This document shows positions 35,143-45,236 of a DNA stretch of 64,000 nt, piece after piece. A model generated the notes under the pieces. That model saw only the letters and a list, made by a program, of their open reading frames with translations. It was not told the DNA's origin and did no database searches. The position numbers and the translations under genes are program-made. The DNA is from Dyella_B sp035503745 (GTDB taxonomy: Bacteria > Pseudomonadota > Gammaproteobacteria > Xanthomonadales > Rhodanobacteraceae): assembly GCF_035503745.1 (NCBI RefSeq), contig NZ_DATJTC010000025.1:1-64000 (forward strand), written 5' to 3'. How positions within the stretch are numbered: position 1 is the first letter of the stretch; each line of letters begins with the position of its first letter.

Positions 35143-36420
35143 TCAGCGTGCCGCGACCGCCACCAGCGGCACGCGCAGGCGCATTTCCGTGCCACTTTCG
35201 CTACTTGCGATGGCCAGTTCCCCGGCCAGTCGTTCGGCGGTCGCTTCGGCCAGGGCCAGGCCAATGCCCAGGCCGCTCAGTTTATCGCTGCGGCCGATTG
35301 TTACGGGGGCGGCCGCCGGGTCGAAGCCCGGGCCCTTGTCGCGCACGATCCACTCCAGCGATCCGCCGTCCTTGCGCACCTCCAGTACCACGCTGTTGGA
35401 ATCGCGCAATGCCGATGCATCCAAGGCGTTGTTGAGCAGATTGAGCAGGGCGTGGCGCAATCCCGGCGGCGTGCGCAGCACGAACTGCTGAAGGTTGGGC
35501 TGCACCTTGAGTTCGAAATCGGCCTCCGGGCGCAGCAGTTTGAAGCGTTCCACACAGCCGTGCAGGAAATCGGCCAAGGCCAGGCGTTCCGGTTCCTGCG
35601 ACAGCTGCGCCTGGCCGAAGGCGACCATTTCGCGCAGGATCGTGCGGCAGCGCTCGACCTGGCCTTCCAGCAGCGACAGATCTTCGTCCAGCAGCGTATC
35701 GGAAGCATGTTCGCGGCGCAGTTCCGGCAGCAGCGTGCGCATGGTGGACAGTGGTGTGTTCAGTTCATGCGCGGCGCCGGCGGCCTGGGTGGCGATGGCC
35801 AGGATGCCCTCGTCGCGCAGGGCGCGTTCGCGCACGCGCTGCACTTCCATCTGCTGCAGGTGCACCGCGCGGGCCAGCCGGTTGATGAAGAAGCCCAGCA
35901 GCAAGGCGGTGATGACGAAGTTGACCGCCATGCCCGCCACCAGCAGGGTGATGCCGTGGTCGCGGTTGGTCCACTCGTGTGCCGGCAGCGGCACTTTCCA
36001 GTTCAGCAGCACCAGATAGGCCGCTACTGCCAGCATGGCCACGGCCAGGATCGAGCGCACCGACAAGGCCGCCGCGCAAAGTGCGATCGGCACCAGCAGC
36101 AGGGTGATGAAGGGGTTGTTCGCTCCGCCGGTGAAATACAGCAGATAACCCAGCACCAGCGTGTCCGCGCCGATGTGGCACACCGCCTCCCATTCGCGCA
36201 CCGGCCACGGTTGCCGGATGCGCCAGGCCGCGAAGACCGCGAACACGGCCAGCATGTCGATGCCCAGCAGCAGCGTCAGGGTGGGGATGTCGATGCGCAT
36301 CCACCACGAGCACACCAAGACCGCGACGCTTTGCCCCGCGATGGCGCACAGGCGCAGCCATGCCAGGGTGCGCATCAGCGCAAAGGGGCCGATGTGTTGC
36401 TTGAGCGGATGGTGGGACAT
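35143..36420 (-). CDS. regB: Redox sensor histidine kinase, RegB/PrrB/ActS type
   Basis: 425 residues with six membrane segments in the first 195. The second loop carries FTGGANNPFITLLLVPIAL, the conserved GGxxNPF ubiquinone-site motif of RegB. The H-box is H218 (QAAGAAHELNTPLSTM), the N-box LLNLLNNALDASA and the G-boxes VRDKGPGFD and GLGIGLALAEA are intact. RegB lowers or raises RegA phosphorylation in response to quinone redox state. The gene precedes regA, so the two form an operon. The neighbouring downstream-strand hairpin at 36445-36473 separates it from the peptide permease. Confidence 0.93.
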   Translation of the reverse strand: MSHHPLKQHIGPFALMRTLAWLRLCAIAGQSVAVLVCSWWMRIDIPTLTLLLGIDMLAVFAVFAAWRIRQPWPVREWEAVCHIGADTLVLGYLLYFTGGANNPFITLLLVPIALCAAALSVRSILAVAMLAVAAYLVLLNWKVPLPAHEWTNRDHGITLLVAGMAVNFVITALLLGFFINRLARAVHLQQMEVQRVRERALRDEGILAIATQAAGAAHELNTPLSTMRTLLPELRREHASDTLLDEDLSLLEGQVERCRTILREMVAFGQAQLSQEPERLALADFLHGCVERFKLLRPEADFELKVQPNLQQFVLRTPPGLRHALLNLLNNALDASALRDSNSVVLEVRKDGGSLEWIVRDKGPGFDPAAAPVTIGRSDKLSGLGIGLALAEATAERLAGELAIASSESGTEMRLRVPLVAVAAR

Positions 36421-36444
36421 GGTCGGCGGGGCGGGCTTTGTAGG

Positions 36445-36473
36445 GCGATCGGCCGCATTATGCGGCCGATCGC
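36445..36473. terminator. Perfect 13-bp hairpin upstream of regB
   Basis: GCGATCGGCCGCA and TGCGGCCGATCGC flank a 3-nt loop. It lies between the permease stop (36647, same strand, upstream) and the regB start (36420). No T-run follows in either direction, so it may be a terminator of the non-T-tract kind, an operator (very long palindrome 25 bases before regB), or a repeat. The remainder of the gap to 36646 shows nothing else. Confidence 0.6.
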
Positions 36474-36646
36474 CGGCCGAAAGGCTCCAGCGCTGCTCTG
36501 ATTTGCGCTACGCACGCGTTATCACTGCTTATGCGCTTATGGCAGCGATGCGACCCACGCGCGGCACTGGACGTCAGCCGCGTGGCACACCCGGCAAGCG
36601 TTGCGGTCGTCATGCCGGGCGTGTGGAATGGATCATCCCAGGGCGA

Positions 36647-38197
36647 TCAGGGCGTGTTGAATTCCTCGCTGCGCACGGCCGGCAGAGGGTCGTGGTTGTT
36701 GGCCGGATCCGAATGGCTGGCCGACAGCCGGTTCATCAGCGGCAGCATCAACAGCGCGACGGCCGTGCAGCCGATGCCCACGAAGCCGAGGATGTTGAAC
36801 AGGTGCGTGTAAATCGCCAGCGACTGCAGCGGGTCGGTGAGGTTGTCCGGAATGTGCGCGATGTTCGCCACCACGCTGCCCAGGTATTGGGAGACGCCCA
36901 CCGCCACGTAGTACGCGCCCATCATGAAGCCACCCATGCGCGCGGGCACGTAGCGGGCGATCATCGCCAGGCCCAGACCGCTGACCAGCAGTTCGCCCAG
37001 CGAGTACAGGCCATAGCCCCAGACCATGATCCAGGACGACACCTGGCCGTTCACCGCCCACTTGGCGCCCACGCCATACATGAAAAAGCCCAGCGCCACC
37101 GCGGCGAAGCCCCAGGCGAACTTGGCGGCGACCGAAGGATCTTTGCCGACGCGGCCCAGCGTGTTGTAGATGAACACCAGCACGGGGCTGAGGATCACGA
37201 TCCAGATCGCATTGAGGTTCTGGTACTGCTCGGGAATCCAGGTGAGCATGTGCCAGCCGAACAGGTCGAACGACAGGTCCACGTTGCGCTGCGCGAACAG
37301 GTTCAGCGACGTGGCCATCTGCGCGTAGAAAATGAAGAAGAAGATGGTCTGCACCGTCAGCACCAGCGCGGCGATCAGGCCGGCGCGCTCGCTGGGACGG
37401 CTGCTGCGAATCAAATGCGCGAAGATGCCCAGGATGACGATGCCCGCGGCATACACGCACCACTTGGCGACCGTTTCGCTCTGCAGGATGAAGGCCGACA
37501 CGAACACCATGCCAAGTCCGGCCAGCAGCACCAGTGCAAGGCGCGTGAGGTCGACCGGGCGGTCGTCGGCGGGCGAGCCGATGTGCGACAGCGTGCGGCG
37601 CATGAACGAGTAATTGATCAGGCCCGCGACCAGGCCCACCGAGCAGGCGCCGAACGCGGTGTGCCAGCCCATCGAATCGCCGAACTTGCCGGCGATGTAA
37701 TCGCGGATCCACGGCGTGGCCGTCATCGAGATCATCGAGCCGACATTCACCGCCATGTAGTAAATGGTGAACGCGCTGTCGATGCGCGTTTCGTCGCCCT
37801 CGTAGATTTTTCGCACGAGGTTGCCGGCGTTGGGCTTGAAGAAACCATTGCCGACCACGATCACGCCAAGCGCGAAGTAGGTAGCGTAAGCGCTATCGGA
37901 GGGCATCCACAGCAGGCCGTAGCCGAGGGCCAGGATCACCGCGCCCATCAGCATGGTGCGGCGCGTGCCCAGCAGCTTGTCGCCGACCCATCCGCCAATG
38001 GCCGGGGTGGCGTAGATCAGCGCGGCGGCCGCGCCCCAGACCAGGTTGGCCTTGGTGTCGATGAAGCCCAGCTTCTTCATCATGAAGGTGACCATCAACA
38101 CCTGCATGCCGTAGAAGCCGAAGCGCTCCCACATCTCGATCAGGAAGACCGTGTAGAACGAGCGGGTTTGAGAAACGGGCGGGTTCTGAATTGCCAT
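36647..38197 (-). CDS. POT/PTR-family proton-dependent oligopeptide transporter
   Basis: 516 residues, 14 membrane segments expected. The proton-coupling motif ExxERFxxYG is present (EMWERFGFYG), followed by GGWVGDKLLGTRRTMLMGA and the PTR signature GNGFFKPN with IYYMAVNVGSMIS. It imports di- and tripeptides with protons across the inner membrane. The extended C-terminal half (YVPARMGGFMMGAYYVAVGV) agrees with DtpT/YjdL-type carriers. The gap to dgkA (38198-38447) holds the divergent promoters; I see no clear boxes. Confidence 0.92.
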   Translation of the reverse strand: MAIQNPPVSQTRSFYTVFLIEMWERFGFYGMQVLMVTFMMKKLGFIDTKANLVWGAAAALIYATPAIGGWVGDKLLGTRRTMLMGAVILALGYGLLWMPSDSAYATYFALGVIVVGNGFFKPNAGNLVRKIYEGDETRIDSAFTIYYMAVNVGSMISMTATPWIRDYIAGKFGDSMGWHTAFGACSVGLVAGLINYSFMRRTLSHIGSPADDRPVDLTRLALVLLAGLGMVFVSAFILQSETVAKWCVYAAGIVILGIFAHLIRSSRPSERAGLIAALVLTVQTIFFFIFYAQMATSLNLFAQRNVDLSFDLFGWHMLTWIPEQYQNLNAIWIVILSPVLVFIYNTLGRVGKDPSVAAKFAWGFAAVALGFFMYGVGAKWAVNGQVSSWIMVWGYGLYSLGELLVSGLGLAMIARYVPARMGGFMMGAYYVAVGVSQYLGSVVANIAHIPDNLTDPLQSLAIYTHLFNILGFVGIGCTAVALLMLPLMNRLSASHSDPANNHDPLPAVRSEEFNTP

Positions 38198-38447
38198 GAA
38201 TGAGTCCGAATACGTGTACTACGTGGCCGCGCACGACCTGTTTTATGCGGCCCTTGGAGCGGGCACATTCGCCGAAGGGTAACCCATCCGCCATTAGCTT
38301 GAAGTTGCAATGCGGCAAGAAAAATCCTGCGCCGGCCTGGGCGCGGCGCCGGCTTGTGGCATCATTGCGTGCTGTTGCCGCCGCCGGAAACACCGCCCGC
38401 CATGCCGAAAATCGCCGTATCCCACCGCCCGGCAAGGCCCGTCATCC

Positions 38448-38825
38448 ATGCCCGGTAGCGGATTTCGCGGGGATCCGCGCCAGCTCTGGCGCGCCTTTCG
38501 CTGGTCGATGAGCGGGCTGCGCGCGGGCTGGCGGCACGAGGCCTCCTTCCGCCTGGAGGCCATGCTCACGGTCATCCTGCTGCCCGTCGGCTTGTGGCTG
38601 GGGCATGGGGCGCTGGAAAAAATCGCCCTGGTCTCGCCGGTGATCCTGGTGCTGTCGGTGGAGCTGCTCAATTCGGCGATCGAGGCGGTGGTCGACAAGG
38701 TCAGCCCGGAATTCCACGAACTGGCCGGCCGGGCCAAGGACATGGGCTCGGCGGCCGTGTTCCTGCTGCTGGTGCTAGTAGTGCTGTCCTGGGGGCTGAT
38801 TCTGGGGCCGAGGTTCCTGGGTTGA
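38448..38825 (+). CDS. dgkA: Diacylglycerol kinase DgkA
   Basis: 125 residues (E. coli 122), three membrane helices. The family signature ELLNSAIEAVVDKVSPEFHE followed by LAGRAKDMGSAAV is complete. It phosphorylates diacylglycerol left from membrane-derived oligosaccharide or LPS modification. The ATG at 38448 gives an N-terminus aligned with known DgkA (RQLWRAFRWSMSGLRAGWRH); the frame is open upstream but not conserved. Confidence 0.95.
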   Translation: MPGSGFRGDPRQLWRAFRWSMSGLRAGWRHEASFRLEAMLTVILLPVGLWLGHGALEKIALVSPVILVLSVELLNSAIEAVVDKVSPEFHELAGRAKDMGSAAVFLLLVLVVLSWGLILGPRFLG

Positions 38826-38905
38826 ACCAAGGTCGGCCAGGCGCAGGATTGCGCGCCCCTGCCGGGAATGATGCAATGAGGCCTCCACCGGATTGGAGCC
38901 GTCCC

Positions 38906-39538
38906 ATGAACGCCTTGCGTGTCGCCGTGCTGTTGTTGCTGGCGCTGATGCTTTCCGGATGCGGTTACAACGCCATCCAGCAGCAGGATGAAGCGGTCAA
39001 AGCCCAGTGGTCGGAAGTGCTCAACCAGTACCAGCGCCGGGCGGACCTGGTGCCCAATCTGGTCAATACCGTAAAGGGTTATGCCGCGCACGAAGAGAAG
39101 GTCTTCAGCGACGTGGCCGACGCGCGCTCGCGCGTGGGAAGCATCCAGGTCAATGCCGGCGATGCCGAGTCGCTCGCCAAGTTCCAGGCCGCGCAAGGCC
39201 AGCTCACCGGCGCGCTGTCGCGCCTGATGGCCGTAAGCGAGAACTACCCGAACCTGAAGGCCGACGGTTTGTTCCAGAACCTGCAGGCGCAGCTGGAAGG
39301 CACCGAGAACCGTATTACCGTGGCGCGCAACCGTTACATTCAGGCCGTGCAGCAGTACAACTCGCTGATACGCACCTTCCCCAACAATCTCACCGCCAAG
39401 ATGTTCGGCTACCAGGTCAAGCCCAATTTCTCGGTGGAGAACGAGAAGGCCATTGCCACGGCGCCTACCGTGGATTTCGGCACCGGCACGGCGCCTGCGC
39501 AGCCGGCCAGTCCCGCGCCCGCCGCGTCGGCACATTGA
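38906..39538 (+). CDS. lemA: LemA family lipoprotein
   Basis: 210 residues. A lipoprotein signal (LALMLSGCGYN, lipobox LSGC with Cys at about 19) replaces the plain membrane anchor seen in many LemA proteins. The helical core contains QYQRRADLVPNLVNTVKGYA, then NLKADGLFQNLQAQLEGTEN and RNRYIQAVQQYNS, all typical of LemA. A Pro/Ala-rich tail follows. It is followed directly by two TPM-domain genes (spacings of 1 nt), a common trio of unknown function in envelope biology. Confidence 0.93.
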   Translation: MNALRVAVLLLLALMLSGCGYNAIQQQDEAVKAQWSEVLNQYQRRADLVPNLVNTVKGYAAHEEKVFSDVADARSRVGSIQVNAGDAESLAKFQAAQGQLTGALSRLMAVSENYPNLKADGLFQNLQAQLEGTENRITVARNRYIQAVQQYNSLIRTFPNNLTAKMFGYQVKPNFSVENEKAIATAPTVDFGTGTAPAQPASPAPAASAH

Positions 39539-39539
39539 C

Positions 39540-40448
39540 ATGATGCGGCGCTGGCTGCGCCTTTGGGCGGTAGTGGCGGTAGCACTGCTGTCGCCATGGT
39601 CGGCGCCGCACGCCGACGACGAGCCGGCGGTTCCCACGCTTACGCGCCACGTCACCGACCTCACCGGCACGCTGACGCCGCAGCAGGTCGATCAACTCGA
39701 TGCGCAACTGATCGGCCTGGAAAAAAACAAAGGCGCGCAGCTGGTGGTGCTGATGGTGCCCACCACGCAGCCGGACGACATCGACGATTATTCCCTGCGC
39801 GTGGCCGAAGCGAACAAGCTTGGGCGCCACGGCGTGGACGATGGCGTGCTGCTGTTCATCGCCAAAAATGACCGGCAGGTGCGCATCGAGGTAGGCTATG
39901 GCCTGGAAGGGGCGATTCCCGATGCGGCCTGCGCGCGCATCGTCCGCGAGTACATCGCACCCAGGTTTCGCAGTAACGATTACTTCGGCGGCATCCACGA
40001 TGCGGTTGGCGCATTGACGCAATTGATCGATGGCGAGCCGCTGCCGCCGCCCGTGCACGGCAACGAAGTGAAGCAGCAGGGCCAGGATCTGCACGGCTTG
40101 TTCTTCCTGGCGATCTTTGCGCTGGTGTTCATGCGCGCCATCTTCGGGCGTGCCAGCGTCTTCGTGCGCGCGCCGCTGGGCGCCATCGTGATCGGCGGCC
40201 TGTGCTGGCTGGTGGCTTCGCTGGGCATCGGCATCCTGGGAGCCCTGATGGGGGGCGTGGCCATGCTGGTGCCGACCGGCGCAGGGCGTTCCATCGGCGG
40301 TGGCGGCTGGGGCGGATTCGGCGGCTGGGGTGGCGGCGGTTTCGGCGGCGGCGGCTTTGGCGGTGGGGGATTCGGCGGCGGCGGTGGTGGTGGATTCAGC
40401 GGTGGCGGCGGCAGTTTCGGTGGCGGCGGCGCCTCGGGGAGCTGGTGA
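39540..40448 (+). CDS. TPM-domain (YgcG-like) exported membrane protein
   Basis: 302 residues. A signal peptide (about 1-25) precedes a TPM domain (VTDLTGTLTPQQVDQLDAQL, NKGAQLVVLMV, DDGVLLFIAKNDRQVRIEVG, YGLEGAIPD). Two membrane segments follow (about 175-225) and the chain ends in an extremely Gly-rich tail (GGWGGFGGWGGGGFGGGG and onwards, with only Phe, Trp and Ser between). This layout is typical of YgcG partners of LemA. The tail is low complexity and prone to length variation. Confidence 0.88.
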   Translation: MMRRWLRLWAVVAVALLSPWSAPHADDEPAVPTLTRHVTDLTGTLTPQQVDQLDAQLIGLEKNKGAQLVVLMVPTTQPDDIDDYSLRVAEANKLGRHGVDDGVLLFIAKNDRQVRIEVGYGLEGAIPDAACARIVREYIAPRFRSNDYFGGIHDAVGALTQLIDGEPLPPPVHGNEVKQQGQDLHGLFFLAIFALVFMRAIFGRASVFVRAPLGAIVIGGLCWLVASLGIGILGALMGGVAMLVPTGAGRSIGGGGWGGFGGWGGGGFGGGGFGGGGFGGGGGGGFSGGGGSFGGGGASGSW

Positions 40449-40449
40449 C

Positions 40450-40953
40450 ATGACACGCATCCGGCGCCTGTTCGCCAATCTCTTCGACGGCTGGTTTCAA
40501 CTGCATCGACGCTTTCCCTCCGAACTGCTCGACGAGATGACCAACGCCATCAGCGCGGGCGAGCACTTGCATCTGGGCGAGGTGCGCTTCGCCATCGAGG
40601 CGCGCCTCTCGGCGCATGCCGTGCTCGAAGGCGTCGATTCGCGCAGTCGCGCACGCGACGTGTTCAGCCTGTTGCGGGTGTGGGATACCGAGCACAATTG
40701 CGGCGTACTGCTGTACGTGCTGATGGCCGAGCACCGCATCGAAATCGTCGCCGACCGCGGCATTGCGCGGCGGGTCAACATCAACGAATGGACTTCGATC
40801 TGCGACGCCATGCGCGAGAGTTTCGCGGCGGGCAAATGGGGCGCCGGCGCGATGCGCGGCATCGCCGACACGCATGCCTTGCTGGCCAGGCACTTTCCCA
40901 GCCATGGCAAGTCGCGGCCGGACGAACTGCCGGATCGGCCGGTGCTGCTTTAA
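40450..40953 (+). CDS. TPM-domain cytoplasmic protein
   Basis: 167 residues with no membrane segment. It has the shorter TPM variant: LLDEMTNAISAGEHLHLGEV, FAIEARLSAHAVLEG, RARDVFSLLRVWDTEHNCGV and LYVLMAEHRIEIVADRGIA. It follows the YgcG-like gene with a single base between stop and ATG, as the third member of the lemA trio. The function is unknown. Confidence 0.85.
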   Translation: MTRIRRLFANLFDGWFQLHRRFPSELLDEMTNAISAGEHLHLGEVRFAIEARLSAHAVLEGVDSRSRARDVFSLLRVWDTEHNCGVLLYVLMAEHRIEIVADRGIARRVNINEWTSICDAMRESFAAGKWGAGAMRGIADTHALLARHFPSHGKSRPDELPDRPVLL

Positions 40954-40964
40954 GCGTGAAAGGT

Positions 40965-41531
40965 TCAGTCCGGCACGGCGCACGGTGAAGCATCGGTGGC
41001 GGCCGCCACTTCGCCCCTCACGCGGCCACGCAGCGCAATGACCACTTTCAATGCCTGCTGCGGCAGGTCACGCACGCAGAATGTCAGCGTCTGGTTGTTG
41101 CTGCCGACATTGCCATCCGTCTTGAAGGTGACGTACTTCTTGGCATCGCTGCCCGTGATGAGGATCTTTTCCGAATAATGCCCGCCGGTATACAACGGCG
41201 TGCCCAGCGGTTGTCCCTTGTTGTCCAGGTCATGCCGCCCAATGAGCCAGCCGCCTGACCAGGCGGCGTCGCCGTTGCAGCGCAGGCCGTCGCGACTGGG
41301 GCAGAAGATCATCTGCCGCTGCTCGTTGACCGCCAGGTTGCGCGCGTGCTGCAGGGCGGCGATGTAGTCGGTCTGGGCCGTGCGCAGTTCATGCCGTTCC
41401 ATGATGCGGTGGAACGCGGGAATGGCCATCGCGGCCAGCACCGCCAGCACGGCCAGCGTCATGATCTGCTCGATCAGCCCGAAACCACGCCGCGCAGCGC
41501 GAAAGGGAAAGTGAATGCGGTAGGGGTTCAT
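40965..41531 (-). CDS. fimT: Type IV pilin-like protein (FimT/GspH family)
   Basis: 188 residues. The prepilin cleavage motif is RRG-FGLIEQIMTLAVLAVL: a basic leader, Gly at -1, Phe +1, Glu +5, then a hydrophobic helix. The body has two cysteine pairs in positions common to FimT/FimU minor pilins (FCPSRDGLRC and FCVRDLPQ...SPC). It would be processed by PilD and join the pilus tip complex or act in DNA uptake. I use the ATG complementary to 41529-41531; an ATG eight codons upstream gives a longer leader and neither has a strong ribosome site. No other pilin genes are adjacent. Confidence 0.8.
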   Translation of the reverse strand: MNPYRIHFPFRAARRGFGLIEQIMTLAVLAVLAAMAIPAFHRIMERHELRTAQTDYIAALQHARNLAVNEQRQMIFCPSRDGLRCNGDAAWSGGWLIGRHDLDNKGQPLGTPLYTGGHYSEKILITGSDAKKYVTFKTDGNVGSNNQTLTFCVRDLPQQALKVVIALRGRVRGEVAAATDASPCAVPD

Positions 41532-41599
41532 CGGAGGGATGTTAGAGGCGCGCATCCGGGCGACAAACGGGCGCAGGGACGCTCGGCGTGTCCGGTTCT

Positions 41600-41618
41600 G
41601 CTGACAAATCGTGTCAGC
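41600..41618 (+). promoter_or_regulatory. Inverted repeat in the uvrB promoter region
   Basis: GCTGACA-AATCG-TGTCAGC is a 7+7 inverted repeat 44 bases upstream of the uvrB start, and TTTAAAAT follows at 41627-41634 as a possible -10 region. It does not match the E. coli LexA box. Xanthomonads have their own LexA boxes, so an SOS link is only a guess. Confidence 0.35.
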
Positions 41619-41661
41619 ATGCGGAGTTTAAAATGCACCCTGGTGCCCGCAGACTAAGCCC

Positions 41662-43683
<2,022 letters not shown>

Positions 43684-43692
<9 letters not shown>

Positions 43693-43712
43693 CCAACCGC
43701 TTCCCGTATACT
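43684..43712 (+). promoter_or_regulatory. Promoter of tRNA-Val
   Basis: TTGCGG at 43684-43689 and TATACT at 43707-43712 are separated by 17 bases. The -35 box lies in the last codons of uvrB. Transcription would begin about 25 bases before the mature tRNA. Confidence 0.6.
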
Positions 43713-43743
43713 GCACGGCTCGCGCGGCTTGCCGGGCGCCTGT

Positions 43744-43818
43744 GGGCGGTTAGCTCAGCGGTAGAGCACTTCCTTGACATGGAAGGGGTCACAAGTTCGA
43801 TCCTTGTACCGCCCACCA
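43744..43818 (+). tRNA. tRNA-Val (GAC)
   Basis: 75 nt including an encoded CCA end. The acceptor stem GGGCGGT pairs with ACCGCCC, the D-arm GCTCAGCGGTAGAGC is normal, the anticodon stem CTTCC/GGAAG holds the loop TTGACAT with anticodon GAC, and the T-arm is ACAAG-TTCGATC-CTTGT. A truncated copy of its 3' end occurs 1.35 kb downstream, so this gene is the likely attachment site of an integrated element. Confidence 0.97.
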
Positions 43819-43903
43819 ATTCTGTCACTTCCAGTGTTTTCTTAAGAGTTTTCTTGGAAGTGGCTTAAAGAAGCACTTTGGCACGGTTAGTCAGAGGCTT
43901 TCA

Positions 43904-43934
43904 AAGGAATCCGCAAGGGTTCCTTTTTTGTTTC
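43904..43934 (+). terminator. Rho-independent terminator after tRNA-Val
   Basis: AAGGAATCC-GCAA-GGGTTCCTT forms a 9-bp stem (one G-T pair) with a GNRA-type tetraloop, followed by TTTT G TTT. It lies about 85 bases after the tRNA, inside the presumed island. Confidence 0.8.
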
Positions 43935-44642
43935 TAGCACCTGAGAACGTTCACAAAATATGCCCTTTGTTCACGACGTTCAATGTGAACGCAGTGATGG
44001 GTCATAGTGCTACCCGCTTCCTACCAATGCCTCTGCGGAATGGTTGAACAGGCCAAGCTGGCCTTGTCACATCGGTTGTTGATGACGGACAACTTGTTCT
44101 ACGAACTTTTGTCCACGGGAAGATCTGAAGTACGTGCTGCATGTTTCGCGAAACTTGGAGACGGCGAGAATCCAGTGTTGCTCATAGGCGCTGCGTGTCG
44201 TGCGACCCACACGCAACACATCCGGCTCAGATTTGATGCCTCGCTGCATGGAGCGCTCGGAGCCCACTTCTTGGCTCACGTACCGGAAAACTCTCCAGAG
44301 GGCAGGGCACCCCAGCGGGCGAGCATGTCAGTGATGACAGGCATGGATGGTTGTGTCGGAAGATGATCTTGGAAAAAGCCTTACCGGTCAGCAGTCTATA
44401 GATGTTCTGTCGGAAGACCTCTTTGGACTATCCATTTTTGTTCAGTTTAGGTTTTTTTTAAAAAAAAGGACCTTCCCCCAATCGCCTGATAACGGGGCAT
44501 TGAGGTGCCCAGCGCCAATCATTCCGGCTACCACCTCCGTTTCGCCGCCTAGGTGCGAGCCGTTCTGGATATTTCATGGGCGGTGTAACAAACAGCGACG
44601 CCGCCGAAGGCTGTCCATGACCAGGGTTTGTGTGCGCAGGGG

Positions 44643-45104
44643 TTATCTCTCGTGCTGGTCGATAAATGACTTTTCCAGTTCGATTTCACGTTGCAGGGCA
44701 CGAATCTGCATACCGTGGATCTGCTCATCGACCATGGCCAGGGCATCGTCCAGTTAAAGGTTGTTTACGGCATCGGCCAATGTCCCACATCGATAGTTGA
44801 AAGACCCCCATGCCGGCGGGTGCCTTCGCAAGTGGTTCGTCGACTTGATTGATGTGGAAAGCGGGGGCTGCTTGCCTGGCGCCAATGGTCGGATTCGGCG
44901 AGCGCGGAAGGGCGTTTGTCTTGCAGCACGGCAATCGTGCCAATCCCGTAAAGGCAGGTCATCGCGAACATTCGCAGATAGGTCTACCTGTATGGGCTTG
45001 CTGCGGATTTTCTTGCCGAGGACGGCGCAGTGCCTGTTCAGATCGCGGCTTGTGATGTCGCTGGTGCTCTGCCGAACAAAACCTTCAACGTAGCCCGTGC
45101 GCAT
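44643..45104 (-). pseudogene. Decayed gene of the tRNA-Val island
   Basis: Reading from 45104, the frame starts MRTGYVEGFVRQSTSDITSR and DLNRHCAVLGKKIRSKPIQV, which looks like a natural soluble protein. The middle turns Arg/Pro-rich, as expected after a frameshift; another frame there gives natural-looking text (LAKAPAGMGVFQLSMWDIG). The end returns to sense (GTLADAVNNL), is cut by TAA at 44754-44756 and goes on as LDDALAMVDEQIHGMQIRAL and QREIELEKSFIDQHER to the TAA at 44643. I do not recognise the family; conjugation or phage origin is possible. Confidence 0.5.
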
Positions 45105-45148
45105 GGGGCAGATAGCTGCCAGTACGGTTTCGATGGATGAAGTCAGAC

Positions 45149-45177
45149 ATTCGATCCTTGTGCCGCCCGCTCATTCT
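45149..45177 (+). repeat. Partial copy of the tRNA-Val 3' end (attachment-site remnant)
   Basis: ATTCGATCCTTGTGCCGCCC followed by GCTCATTCT copies the T-loop, acceptor strand and flank of tRNA-Val at 43795-43823. The first 19 bases differ at one position; the CCA region has diverged, and TTCT after it matches again. This is the expected att site at the far end of an element inserted in the tRNA gene. Confidence 0.7.
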
Positions 45178-45181
45178 CGAT

Positions 45182-45211
45182 AAAACAGCGTACTTCGCAG
45201 TACGCCGTTTT
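45182..45211 (+). terminator. Rho-independent terminator behind the att copy
   Basis: GCGTACT-TCGC-AGTACGC (7 bp) is flanked by AAAAC and GTTTT, which extend the stem and give a T-tail. It lies 5 bases after the tRNA 3' copy, so it was probably the original tRNA-Val terminator before the island displaced it. Confidence 0.75.
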
Positions 45212-45236
45212 CATTTGCGTCATCGGGAGCTTTGGC

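Larger units (their letters stand above)
43796..45168. mobile_element. Decayed genomic island at tRNA-Val
   Basis: The stretch lies between the tRNA-Val 3' end (TTCGATCCTTGTACCGCCC, 43796-43814) and an almost identical segment at 45150-45168 (one mismatch, A to G). It is visibly richer in A/T than the flanks and contains a T8/A8 tract (about 44451-44467) and no intact recognisable gene over 1.3 kb. One decayed reading frame is listed separately. I found no integrase remnant, so the element is far eroded or was always partial. Two open frames at 44007-44366 (+) and 44067-44279 (-) overlap each other and resemble nothing I know. Confidence 0.6.

Noticed and set aside
40300..40448. Gly-codon repeat tract as a separate repeat element
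   Set aside because: It is the coding sequence of the Gly-rich tail of the TPM-domain protein.
44007..44366. 119-codon plus-strand frame in the tRNA-Val island
   Set aside because: It has no Shine-Dalgarno and no motif, and overlaps an equally long minus-strand frame; it is probably decayed DNA.
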